This document shows, piece by piece, positions 1-8,024 of a stretch of 64,000 nt of DNA. The DNA is from an uncultured Gemmatimonadota bacterium (GTDB lineage: Bacteria > Gemmatimonadota > Gemmatimonadetes > Palauibacterales > Palauibacteraceae). Each line of letters opens with the position of its first letter. Within the stretch, counting starts at the first letter, position 1. The DNA is taken from the NCBI GenBank assembly GCA_913043255.1, contig CAJWLK010000002.1:124001-188000 (forward strand). The letters run 5' to 3'. The translations under genes were made by a program, and so were the position numbers. The notes under the pieces were generated by a model. It was not told the DNA's origin and made no database searches. It saw only the letters and a list, made by a program, of their open reading frames with translations.

Positions 1-585
1 GAAAACGTTGCCTACACAGAGGCAGCTCACTCGGCAGACACAGACACGACATCCGTCGTGCGGATCGCCATAGAGACGAGTAAAGGCGAGTTCGTCATTG
101 AAGTCCACCCTGATTGGGCCCCGCACGGTGCCGACCGATTCATTGATCTAGTGGAGTCCGGCTATTATGACGATGCCCGGTTTCATAGAGTGGTCCCCGG
201 TTTCATAGTGCAGTGGGGGCTCGCTGCCAATCCGGACCGAACCGCTGAGTGGGCGACTTCATTCATTCCAGATGATCCCGTCCGTGAGTCGAATACTCGA
301 GGCCGAATCGCCTACGCTTTCACAGATCCAGGAACAAGGTCCACTCAAGTATTTATCAATGTCGTGGATAATGTGCGCCTAGATTCCGTCGGGTTTGCAC
401 CTTTCGGTGAGGTCGTGAGTTCGATGAACGTCGTAGATTCGCTCTACGCCGGATACGGTGAAAATTCTGGAGGCGGGGTCCGACGCGGTGACCAAAGCAA
501 TATTGTCAGAACCGGAAATGTCTATTTGGATCGCGAGTTTCCATTACTTGATCATCTCGAGCGAGCACGAGTGATCAGACCTTAG
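1..585 (+). CDS. Cyclophilin-type peptidyl-prolyl cis-trans isomerase, 5' end outside the window
   Basis: The frame is open to the left edge, so the true start lies upstream; the GTG at 58 is more likely an internal valine because sensible-looking sequence (an Ala/Thr/Asp-rich linker) precedes it in frame. The visible part is a complete cyclophilin domain of about 170 residues. It begins at the R-I-A-I-E-T stretch, has the F-H-R-V signature with a P-G-F-x-V-Q continuation (catalytic Arg and Gln), then T-Q-V-F-I-N and a D-N pair, then F-G-E-V-V near the end. The family catalyses proline isomerisation during protein folding. A signal peptide or lipoprotein anchor may exist upstream but cannot be seen. 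The gene converges with rph. Confidence 0.88.
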   Translation, partial: ENVAYTEAAHSADTDTTSVVRIAIETSKGEFVIEVHPDWAPHGADRFIDLVESGYYDDARFHRVVPGFIVQWGLAANPDRTAEWATSFIPDDPVRESNTRGRIAYAFTDPGTRSTQVFINVVDNVRLDSVGFAPFGEVVSSMNVVDSLYAGYGENSGGGVRRGDQSNIVRTGNVYLDREFPLLDHLERARVIRP

Positions 586-628
586 CTTTTGAGCAAAACG
601 GAAAGTAAAACGCCCAACATTATCCACC

Positions 629-656
629 GTTTCTCACTAGTAAGAAACCGCTTTTT
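629..656 (+). terminator. Possible terminator between cyclophilin and rph
   Basis: A 6-bp inverted repeat (629-634 and 643-648, GTTTCT/AGAAAC, 8-nt loop) is followed by CGC and five T residues at 652-656 on the plus strand. It overlaps the rph stop codon on the other strand. The stem is short and AT-rich, so this is only a plausible intrinsic terminator for the rightward cyclophilin gene. Confidence 0.35.
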
Positions 657-1347
657 GTGCGCCGCGCAGCTCCCGAACTCCCTTATCGGCCAAGTCGAGC
701 AGTCGATCTAATTCCTCACGGTCGAAAGGTGCGCCCTCGGCGGTCCCTTGAACTTCGACGAAGCCACCTTCTTCTAAACAAACCACATTCAAGTCGACAT
801 CTGCTGCGGCATCTTCAATATACTCAAGGTCTAACCTCGACTCACCGTCAACCACGCCGACGCTTATTGCGGAGACCCATTGTGTGAGCGGGCTAGCTTC
901 CAGTGCTCCTTCGGAGACAAGGCGCAGAAAGGCAGCTTGGAGAGCCACACATGCACCAGTAATTGATGCGGTGCGTGTACCACCATCCGCACTGAGGACG
1001 TCGCAATCGACAATAACCGTTCGTTCGCCAAGTCTTGATAAATCCACGGCGGCCCGCAGCGAACGTCCTATGAGACGTTGGATCTCTTGGGTCCGGCCAC
1101 GAGCACCACGGCGTTCACGTCGAGTTCGTTCAGTAGTAGCACGCGGTAGCATCGCGTACTCACCCGTCACCCAACCACCCTTCCCCTCCCGCCATGGCGG
1201 CACACCTTCTTCAACGGAGGCCGTGCATAATACACGAGTCATCCCCATCGTAATGGTACAAGATCCCTCCGCGAAGGGGGCGGTCCCAATTTCAAGCGTG
1301 GTTGGCCGTATCGCATCAAGAGCTCGGCCACGAGGTCGTACCGGCAT
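637..1347 (-). CDS. rph: Ribonuclease PH
   Basis: RNase PH is a phosphorolytic 3'-to-5' exoribonuclease that trims tRNA 3' ends and works as a hexameric cytoplasmic ring. At 236 residues the length is normal. The family order is intact: N-terminal R-P-R-G-R-x-x-D, the R-x-R-R-E-R / [16 protein letters not shown] block (phosphate binding and oligomerisation), and the D-C-D-V-L-x-A-D-G-G-T-R-T-A catalytic aspartates around residue 115-125. The [12 protein letters not shown] motif follows at about 177. It is a single gene facing the cyclophilin, with the amidohydrolase at 1379 starting divergently 31 bases away. Confidence 0.97.
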   Translation of the reverse strand: MPVRPRGRALDAIRPTTLEIGTAPFAEGSCTITMGMTRVLCTASVEEGVPPWREGKGGWVTGEYAMLPRATTERTRRERRGARGRTQEIQRLIGRSLRAAVDLSRLGERTVIVDCDVLSADGGTRTASITGACVALQAAFLRLVSEGALEASPLTQWVSAISVGVVDGESRLDLEYIEDAAADVDLNVVCLEEGGFVEVQGTAEGAPFDREELDRLLDLADKGVRELRGAQKAVSY

Positions 1348-1378
1348 TTAAAAGCCTCACAAGTTAGAGGAAAAGTCA

Positions 1379-3067
1379 ATGAAGACTATCCGTAGGTACC
1401 TTATCTCCAAGACTCATTCGCCGCGAAACCTTGCGCACCAAACAGGCCTGACGCACCCAAAGAAAAAATCGACATTCGTCCGTTTCCTGGGAATAGGGAC
1501 TACTATCTGGGCGTCCGGACACCTCTCCTGTGCCCCCGCCGGCGAGGCTGGTCAACCTACGAGCGTTTTATTTACGAACGCGCTTGTCCTAGACGGCTCT
1601 GGAGAGGCAGCGTTCACCGCCGATGTGGCAATCGAGGACAACCGAATCACGTTCGTGGGAGATGCTAATGAAGATGCGATCGCGATGCGGGATACAATTG
1701 CCCTCGACGGACTCCTGCTCACACCGGGGTTCATTGACATGCACAGCCACGTCAACCTTGAAGAAGAATATAGTCGACCTGCCACTGAGTTTATTACCCA
1801 AGGGATCACAACTGCCGTTATTGGCGTTGATGGTATAGGAACCCCTGATCTTGCGGATCTGTACGAGCAATTCGAAGCAGCCGGCATCGGCCTGAACGTC
1901 CTCTCTTACGTAGGACACGGAAACATTCGGCAACGTGTCCTTGGCATGGATGATCGGGCACCCACTGAGGCTGAACTTGATGAGATGCGTGCCCTCACCC
2001 GGAAAGGGATGGAAGAGGGTGCATTCGGAATTTCCAGTGGCCTATTTTATACACCGGGATATTACGCTGAGGCGACTGAGGTCATTGAACTAGGTAAGGT
2101 CGCAGCAGAATATGACGCCATTTACGATACACACGACCGAGATCTGGGTGGCACATACAAAGGAATCGGTTATCTAAATTCAATCCGTGAAGCCATACAG
2201 ATTGGCAGTGCATCATCACTTCGCGTGATCTTCAGTCACTTTAACGCTCAAGGCGTTGCTAATTACGGTCGGGCACCAGAGGGAGCTGCATTGATTGACT
2301 CCGCTCGTACGGCGGGGCTGGAGGTCACAGCCGCACAGCATGTTTACACCTCATCGATGTCTAGCCTACGCGCGTACACTATTCCCCGCTGGGCACAGGC
2401 CGGCGGCCCTGAACAAATGGCCCGCCGCTTCCAACACCCCGACACGGCTCAAATCCTCAATGTTCAAACCATGGAGATGCTCGAAATTCGAGGTGGACCC
2501 GCGAAGATCGTTTTCGCAGATCCGCGACCAGAGTTCAACGGAAAAACATTAGCAGAGGTCGCAGAACAGCGGAGGCTCACCGTTCCCGAAACAGTCCGCG
2601 AACTCATCGGCGACGGTAACGTATGGGTAATGACTCGTGATTTGTACGAAGTGGACAACACTCGCTATCTAGCGACCATGCCGTGGATGATGACCTGCAC
2701 CGACGGTGTATCAACTATGCCAACACAGGACATAACCCACCCCCGTGCCTATGGTGGCTTTCCAAAAAAGATCCGACAATTCGTCAATGAAGATCAAGCT
2801 ATCGACCTTTCGTTCGCGATCCGGAGCATGACGGGATTAGCGGCTGATTTCCTACGGTTGCCTGATCGAGGATATGTACGCGAAGGAATGATCGCTGACA
2901 TCGCAATTATCGACCCTAACCGTTTCACGGATCGGGCTACTTATGAGAATCCGCTGCGCCTGTCGGAGGGCGTGATTCATTTATTAGTGAACGGAACGTT
3001 TGCCATCCAAGATGAAGTCATAACGGACGATCGAGCTGGAAAGGTGATTCGTCACAACTCTCCGTAA
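1379..3067 (+). CDS. D-aminoacylase-like amidohydrolase (N-acyl-D-amino-acid deacylase family), exported
   Basis: This is a 562-residue amidohydrolase-superfamily protein. After a basic, hydrophobic N-terminus (residues 1-55) with a possible lipobox-type Cys in H-L-S-C, it has the beta-sandwich entry D-G-S-G, then the metal-binding H-S-H (about residue 121) in a G-F-I-D-M-H-S-H context. The subfamily signature G-A-F-G-I-S-S-G-L-x-Y-x-P-G follows near 217, then T-H-D-R-D, an S-H-F ligand region near 295, and a late T-D-G-V aspartate near 447. Known relatives deacylate N-acyl-D-amino acids; the substrate here is not defined. The ATG at 1379 has a weak GAGG-type site upstream (GTTAGAGGAAAAGTCA). 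Confidence 0.85.
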   Translation: MKTIRRYLISKTHSPRNLAHQTGLTHPKKKSTFVRFLGIGTTIWASGHLSCAPAGEAGQPTSVLFTNALVLDGSGEAAFTADVAIEDNRITFVGDANEDAIAMRDTIALDGLLLTPGFIDMHSHVNLEEEYSRPATEFITQGITTAVIGVDGIGTPDLADLYEQFEAAGIGLNVLSYVGHGNIRQRVLGMDDRAPTEAELDEMRALTRKGMEEGAFGISSGLFYTPGYYAEATEVIELGKVAAEYDAIYDTHDRDLGGTYKGIGYLNSIREAIQIGSASSLRVIFSHFNAQGVANYGRAPEGAALIDSARTAGLEVTAAQHVYTSSMSSLRAYTIPRWAQAGGPEQMARRFQHPDTAQILNVQTMEMLEIRGGPAKIVFADPRPEFNGKTLAEVAEQRRLTVPETVRELIGDGNVWVMTRDLYEVDNTRYLATMPWMMTCTDGVSTMPTQDITHPRAYGGFPKKIRQFVNEDQAIDLSFAIRSMTGLAADFLRLPDRGYVREGMIADIAIIDPNRFTDRATYENPLRLSEGVIHLLVNGTFAIQDEVITDDRAGKVIRHNSP

Positions 3068-3131
3068 AAACAAAACCGGAAAATTGTCGCAAAGATTGGA
3101 TACGATAAGTGGGGCCTCATCTCCCCTGACG

Positions 3132-4013
3132 TCATTTGTTTCGGGTTGCTAACCAACGATACATCCCACGCACGTTCAGACCGTACCAATCAGAATATTG
3201 TGACCAACCAGCGAAATCTGGGGAACGAACAACTTCTGCTGCTTCGTTTTCGGTCATCCCAGCTTGGATCGCCGCGGCAACGCGGAATTGCAGGTCATCA
3301 TAGTACGCGATTTGTCGGACGATGGACCCTCGGTCGCCATTCGGACCGTGACCGAACACGATGGTCTCAAAATCTAATTCGAGAAGACGGGCAAGCGAGG
3401 TGAACTGTCCAGGAAACTTCCAATCAGGCAGATCGCGGTATCCGACACGATCATGTGACGCAAAGTCCACTGCAAACGCAACACCTACATCAGGCACAAA
3501 GGCCACCAATGAGTTGTCCGAATGGTTTGGCCCTAGGTAGTGAAGCTGAACGCGGCGATCACTCACCATCACGGTGGCACGGTCTGTAAATGTCACAGTT
3601 GGCGGGGGCAATGCTGGATCTCCTCCCGATCGGATCGGGGCCTCCGCATTAGCATGTGCAATGATCGGTATTTCACCACCAAACTCAGCTGCAACAGCCT
3701 CTGCGCCTGTCGCATGGTCCGCATGGTGGTGGCTATAAACAATGCCGACCAGTTCAGCGTCTGGGGCAACAGACAGTATCTCCAACGCTAGTTGAGCACC
3801 CGCTTCTACTGAAATCGGATCAATAACTAGTGCTTGCGTACCGGAATCGCCTCGGCCTATGACGAAGAATCCATTATGGGCCTGCCAACGAAACCGATAG
3901 ACGCCATCGGCTACTTCGGTCGTCTCGTAGGGTTCCTGAGCGATGGACGTCTCGGGGACCATGGCCAAAAATGGCATTACGACACCAAGTATGACAGGAG
4001 CGAGTATCCTCAT
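3132..4013 (-). CDS. Secreted metallo-beta-lactamase-fold hydrolase
   Basis: The 293-residue protein starts with a cleavable signal peptide (hydrophobic to about residue 25, ending near S-I-A-Q). It carries the zinc motif H-H-H-A-D-H near residue 116, a later N-H-S-D-N region and an F-G-H-G-P-N near 222. This is the MBL-fold pattern for a periplasmic hydrolase, but not enough to assign antibiotic resistance or another substrate. A strong AAGGAAGG site precedes the ATG at 4013. It lies 31 bases after the VanZ-like gene and is probably the last gene of the leftward symporter group. Confidence 0.82.
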   Translation of the reverse strand: MRILAPVILGVVMPFLAMVPETSIAQEPYETTEVADGVYRFRWQAHNGFFVIGRGDSGTQALVIDPISVEAGAQLALEILSVAPDAELVGIVYSHHHADHATGAEAVAAEFGGEIPIIAHANAEAPIRSGGDPALPPPTVTFTDRATVMVSDRRVQLHYLGPNHSDNSLVAFVPDVGVAFAVDFASHDRVGYRDLPDWKFPGQFTSLARLLELDFETIVFGHGPNGDRGSIVRQIAYYDDLQFRVAAAIQAGMTENEAAEVVRSPDFAGWSQYSDWYGLNVRGMYRWLATRNK

Positions 4014-4044
4014 AGATGACCTTCCTTTGTCTTGATTGGTTAGA

Positions 4045-4428
4045 TCACTGGGGATTCACCCACCCTATTCGACAACATGCCCACGAGATTGCCGCACCTA
4101 AGCAGGACCCCAAACTGTTCATTCCGACATCAGCCCATTCGAATATCCGAACGCTGAATAGACTCTGCGCATATTCTGGACAGAATGAGATAATGCCTAT
4201 CAAAAGCAGTATGCTTGATATTCGCAAATGTGAATGGGTGGCACCAAACACGGACAGAAAGAGAACAGCACTTCCAATTATATGGAGCTCCGCATCGCCG
4301 AGTGGCACTGACTGACGCCCAATAGGAGCTGGTGACATGTAGGTGTATCCGAAAATTACCAACACTACGATGAGCTGGATCCAGCGTAAGGGCATCGATG
4401 ACACGGTTTCTCGAAGATCGTCCAACAT
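4045..4428 (-). CDS. VanZ-like small membrane protein
   Basis: From the ATG at 4428 the product is 127 residues with about four hydrophobic helices. The distal half carries the VanZ-family arrangement: a polar E-x-A-Q-S-L-F-S-V-R-I-F-E-W-A-D-V block followed by N-S-L-G-S-C-L-G, matching the usual Q-x-F-x-x-x-R-x-x-x-x-x-D-x-x-x-N-x-x-G pattern. The early acidic/His segment (G-D-A-E-L-H) matches the usual D-K-x-x-H. A longer frame begins at 4494 inside the symporter gene, but the first 22 codons overlap its coding sequence and are unlikely to be used. Function is unknown; VanZ relatives affect lipid- or glycopeptide-related envelope properties. Confidence 0.65.
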   Translation of the reverse strand: MLDDLRETVSSMPLRWIQLIVVLVIFGYTYMSPAPIGRQSVPLGDAELHIIGSAVLFLSVFGATHSHLRISSILLLIGIISFCPEYAQSLFSVRIFEWADVGMNSLGSCLGAAISWACCRIGWVNPQ

Positions 4429-4459
4429 TGAAGTTGCCAGAAACCTTCTTGCAGCCGAT

Positions 4460-5749
4460 TCAGGCTGCCGGAGGCATCGCCCCAGGAGGCTCAATCCGTT
4501 CCCCTTCTGACCGGGCTATAACTGCCGCGGCCGTCATATCTCCCGTAACGTTCAGAGAAGTACGACACATGTCGAGGATTCGATCCACTCCGAGGATGAG
4601 TGCGATACCTGCTGCAGCGTCCACGTTCGGAGGCAAGGCCCCTTGAAGTACCACAATCAATATAATGATTCCGGCCGATGGAACGCCTGCAGCTCCAATT
4701 GAGGCCAGTGTGGCTGTTAATACGATCCCAAACTGCGTGGCCAATGTCAGATCGCCAACAAGCACTTGAGCAATGAACATTGTGGCAACGGCCTGATAGA
4801 GTGCCGTACCATCCATATTGATCGTAGCACCGAGGGGTAGCACAAAGCTCGAAATTTCGCGGCTAACGCCAATTTCTTTTTCTGTCGTTTCGATCGTAAG
4901 CGGTAGCGTAGCGTTTGAACTGGACGTGGAAAACGCGACCAGTTGAACCGCACGGACCTTCCGCAAAAACGTGATCGGGTTCAACCGGGCCAAGAAGCGG
5001 AGCGCTGCTGAGTACGTGAGTATCAGGTGAAGAAGCAGTCCGAGCACCACCGTTGAACCATATACCAATAAACTTCCCAAAACATCCGCCCCAAATTGGG
5101 CGACAACTGCCCCAATGAGGGCGAACACAGCGTAGGGGGCAAGCTTCATAATCCATTGGATCATTACGGTAGCTGCGCCATTCACTCCTTCGAAAAAATT
5201 AAGAACAGGTTCTCGTTTCGTAGCGCCCAGAACCGAAAGAGAGGCACCAAAGAAAACCGAAAAGAAGAGGATCGGAAGCATGTCAAAATTGGACATCGCT
5301 TCGATCGGATTTCGAGGAATTATTCCGCGTAGCACCTCGACCAAGCCAGGCGCTTGTTGTGCCATGTCGACACGACTCTGACCTTCCGCCATGTAGGTTC
5401 CGCGCAACCCGGCAAGTGTCTCTTCGCTCATCCCGGCATCGCGGATCATAATATTCGAGAGCACCAGTCCGATAACGACAGCAACGGCAGTTGTCCCTAA
5501 ATAGTAGACCATGGTCTTGCCGCCAATCCGGCCGACCTTGGTGATATCACCGAGACTGGCCGTCCCGACGATTAAGCTGGCGACCACCAGTGGGATCACC
5601 ACCATGGTGATCAGATCAATCCAAGCTTCACCGAACTGGCGAATCGCGACAAGAGAATCGGCAAGCCAACCCAAAGAAAGGAGGTTCGCAACCAAACCCA
5701 GGACCACGCCTAGAATCAGCGCAATCATAATCTTCGTGTACAGTTGCAT
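4460..5749 (-). CDS. Dicarboxylate/amino acid:cation symporter (DAACS family)
   Basis: This is a 429-residue polytopic membrane protein of the glutamate/aspartate/C4-dicarboxylate:Na+/H+ symporter family (GltP/DctA/GLT). The serine-rich re-entrant loop S-S-S-N-A-T-L-P sits near residue 277 and the N-M-D-G-T cation/substrate motif near 312. The start at 5749 gives the amphipathic first helix typical of the family. It probably imports acidic amino acids or dicarboxylates across the inner membrane. It leads a leftward group with the VanZ-like protein and the MBL hydrolase. A hairpin lies 31 bases upstream of its start. Confidence 0.93.
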   Translation of the reverse strand: MQLYTKIMIALILGVVLGLVANLLSLGWLADSLVAIRQFGEAWIDLITMVVIPLVVASLIVGTASLGDITKVGRIGGKTMVYYLGTTAVAVVIGLVLSNIMIRDAGMSEETLAGLRGTYMAEGQSRVDMAQQAPGLVEVLRGIIPRNPIEAMSNFDMLPILFFSVFFGASLSVLGATKREPVLNFFEGVNGAATVMIQWIMKLAPYAVFALIGAVVAQFGADVLGSLLVYGSTVVLGLLLHLILTYSAALRFLARLNPITFLRKVRAVQLVAFSTSSSNATLPLTIETTEKEIGVSREISSFVLPLGATINMDGTALYQAVATMFIAQVLVGDLTLATQFGIVLTATLASIGAAGVPSAGIIILIVVLQGALPPNVDAAAGIALILGVDRILDMCRTSLNVTGDMTAAAVIARSEGERIEPPGAMPPAA

Positions 5750-5779
5750 TTAGATTACCTGGTCGGGATTCACCACGCG

Positions 5780-5808
5780 CGCCTTCTATCCAATCGCGCA
5801 AGAAGGCG
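5780..5808. repeat. Perfect 8-bp inverted repeat upstream of the symporter gene
   Basis: CGCCTTCT at 5780-5787 is the exact reverse complement of AGAAGGCG at 5801-5808, separated by 13 bases. It lies in the 217-bp divergent region between the symporter (start 5749, minus) and the Tat amidohydrolase (start 5967, plus). It could be an operator, or a hairpin in the 5' leader of the symporter mRNA. No other clear signal was recognised in this intergenic stretch. Confidence 0.4.
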
Positions 5809-5966
5809 ACAATCTGACCTAATCAGCTAATCCGGGCCAGCGAAGAGCCTAGCCAGATGGTCAGCTTGGGTACCAACTTGATGGGTGAACCGAGGTCTTA
5901 ACCCAATGGCTACGTTCATAAGACAGCCATCGGAACTAACTGAAACGACAGTAGAGGGGGGAGCTC

Positions 5967-7418
5967 GTGCACGATCGGAGAGAATTCCTAGGTCTGGCGG
6001 GGGCGGGTGGCGGCGGACTTCTGCTTGGTGCCCACGGGGCAGGAAACCCTTCAACCCTCCTTGGACTATCCGCAGGGCCTGACGCCAACCAAACTGCACA
6101 GTCCCTTCACGAAGCCTTCGAGACGATTCCTGTCGACGACACTCATTGTCACCCGCTCACGTTCAATGATGCCGAAACCACGACGGAACAGTTCGTCGAA
6201 CGGATGGCGCTATCTGCATTTCCGATGGATCGATATTTCCCGCGCGGTGTGTACCGCGAATGGTTGGATGCAGACCCCGATCGTCGGGCAAAGCTTGATG
6301 CAGACCACGACATCGAACGCATTCGAGGGGATGTCTTAGAACAGGCGAGTCAAACGGTATTTCTGCGGTTCATGGTGAAAGAGATGGCCGCGTTCCTAGG
6401 ATGTGACGAGACGTTTGAGGCGGTTATTGAAGCTAGGAACGCACGTGGCGTCGACTATGCCAGCTATCTCAATGACTTGTTTGCCGACGCTAAAATTGAC
6501 AACGCCATGCTGGATATGGGATACCGAGAGGGCATGGGTTCAGATGAGGTAACACAGTTTGAGACGGCCATCGCACCAACCCGGGGCCGGCGGATTCTCC
6601 GTGTCGACTCAATCCTTGCGGGGCTGTTGCCCGAAGACCTTGAACTTGATGAGATCGAAGTGGCATTCCTACGTGAAATCGAGGAAGGGTTGGACGGAAC
6701 GGGCAACCTCGGAGCGCCTTCCTACGGGATGAAGTCATACCTACTACCGCGGATCGGGCTCATCAAACCCCTGTTCGATCGAACAATAGCACGGACCAAC
6801 TGGGACGAATTTCGACGGCTACGAGCTCGTGGCGAGGTTCCGGAACCAGATGGCGATGATCGCGACATCTACTGGGAACTCCAGAAGGACACCCTTCGCT
6901 ATCTCCATTCGCTGGCACTCGAAGCATGCCTGGAACGAAATATGCCCATGCAGTTCCACGCCGGTGATGGAGAAGCTCCGCGGGGGATCATGCGAAACCA
7001 GGATCCATTTCTGATGGAGGAAATGGTGCGCTTTGAGCGGAACGGAGTAATGCGCATGCCCCAGATCATAATGATCCACGCAGGCTACCCGTTGATTGGC
7101 CGAGGAACATGGCTCACCCATTTGTACCCGAACTGCCATTTCGAATTGTCTTTAGCTACCCCTCTCATACACCATGGTCTGCTCCGAATGTATCTCGAGG
7201 TGCTTGAAGTCGTACCTCTCTCGAAGATTCTGTTCGGTAGTGACGCATATAACCTGCCAGAGTTTTATTGGCTTGCCGCAAAATGGGGTAGGCGGTTCTT
7301 GGCACAGGCCTTTGCAGTATATGTGGATGCAGGGATTCTCACGTCTTCTGAGGCAATTGCTGGCGCGAGAATGATCCTGCACGAGAACAACCGAAGGCTC
7401 TATCACTTAGAAGATTGA
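5967..7418 (+). CDS. Tat-exported amidohydrolase (COG2159/FluG-like TIM-barrel hydrolase)
   Basis: Translation starts at GTG 5967 with an AGGGGGGAG site just upstream. The N-terminus D-R-R-E-F-L-G-L followed by a Gly/Ala-rich hydrophobic stretch is a twin-arginine signal. The mature part is an amidohydrolase barrel: H-C-H (residues 59-61, after V-D-D-T), a mid-protein Q-F-H-A-G-D, an I-H-A-G-Y strand, and F-G-S-D-A near residue 424 supplying the catalytic Asp. It resembles the metal-dependent hydrolase family that includes the N-terminal domain of FluG and uronate-isomerase-like proteins. The substrate is unknown. Its stop overlaps or abuts the msrA start, suggesting cotranscription. Confidence 0.8.
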   Translation: MHDRREFLGLAGAGGGGLLLGAHGAGNPSTLLGLSAGPDANQTAQSLHEAFETIPVDDTHCHPLTFNDAETTTEQFVERMALSAFPMDRYFPRGVYREWLDADPDRRAKLDADHDIERIRGDVLEQASQTVFLRFMVKEMAAFLGCDETFEAVIEARNARGVDYASYLNDLFADAKIDNAMLDMGYREGMGSDEVTQFETAIAPTRGRRILRVDSILAGLLPEDLELDEIEVAFLREIEEGLDGTGNLGAPSYGMKSYLLPRIGLIKPLFDRTIARTNWDEFRRLRARGEVPEPDGDDRDIYWELQKDTLRYLHSLALEACLERNMPMQFHAGDGEAPRGIMRNQDPFLMEEMVRFERNGVMRMPQIIMIHAGYPLIGRGTWLTHLYPNCHFELSLATPLIHHGLLRMYLEVLEVVPLSKILFGSDAYNLPEFYWLAAKWGRRFLAQAFAVYVDAGILTSSEAIAGARMILHENNRRLYHLED

Positions 7419-7429
7419 ATGAAAAATAC

Positions 7430-7984
7430 ATGGTGAAACAATTTGAAATTGGGATTTTCGGGGGAGGATGCTTCTGGTGCCTGGAAGCGATTTACCAATT
7501 GCTCCGCGGGGTAAGTCAGGTCAGGTCAGGCTATGCGGGCGGGGACCTTGCAAACCCCACATACGAGCAGGTGTGTTCTGGAAACACTGGCCATGTAGAA
7601 GTCGTCCAAATCACATTCGACCCGAATATCATCTCGTATGAAGATTTGCTAGACGTGTTCTTCACCGTACATGACCCAACGACACTGAACCGCCAAGGAG
7701 CCGATGTGGGCACGCAGTATCGATCAGCAATTTTTTATAGAAATGCAGAGCAACAACAGCTCGCAGAGTTGAAAATTTCCGAGATAGAACAGCAGAAAAT
7801 TTGGGACCAATCGATTGTTACGGAAGTCACGGAACTGAAGGAGTTTTATCCGGCCGAGACCTACCACGACGATTACTTTCAGCGAAATCCCACTCAACCT
7901 TATTGTCAAGCCGTCGTGGCTCCCAAGGTTGGCAAGTTTCGTAAGAAGCACCTAGATCGTCTAAAGCCCAACCTTGGTACGTGA
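7430..7984 (+). CDS. msrA: Peptide-methionine (S)-S-oxide reductase MsrA
   Basis: MsrA reduces the S epimer of methionine sulfoxide in oxidised proteins. The catalytic G-G-G-C-F-W-C-L-E motif lies at residues 11-19 from the ATG at 7430, followed by G-Y-A-G-G, G-H-V-E-V-V and the D-P-T-T-L-N-R-Q-G-x-D-x-G-T-Q-Y-R-S block. Total length of 184 residues is normal. A TTG at 7415 overlapping the upstream stop would add five residues and is an alternative start. Both visible active-site positions are Cys, so it is not a Sec form. It probably shares a transcript with the amidohydrolase before it and the peptidase after it. Confidence 0.95.
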   Translation: MVKQFEIGIFGGGCFWCLEAIYQLLRGVSQVRSGYAGGDLANPTYEQVCSGNTGHVEVVQITFDPNIISYEDLLDVFFTVHDPTTLNRQGADVGTQYRSAIFYRNAEQQQLAELKISEIEQQKIWDQSIVTEVTELKEFYPAETYHDDYFQRNPTQPYCQAVVAPKVGKFRKKHLDRLKPNLGT

Positions 7985-8024
7985 ACTCACCTACGCATAC
8001 GGATCCGTCGATAAGGAGTTTTCG

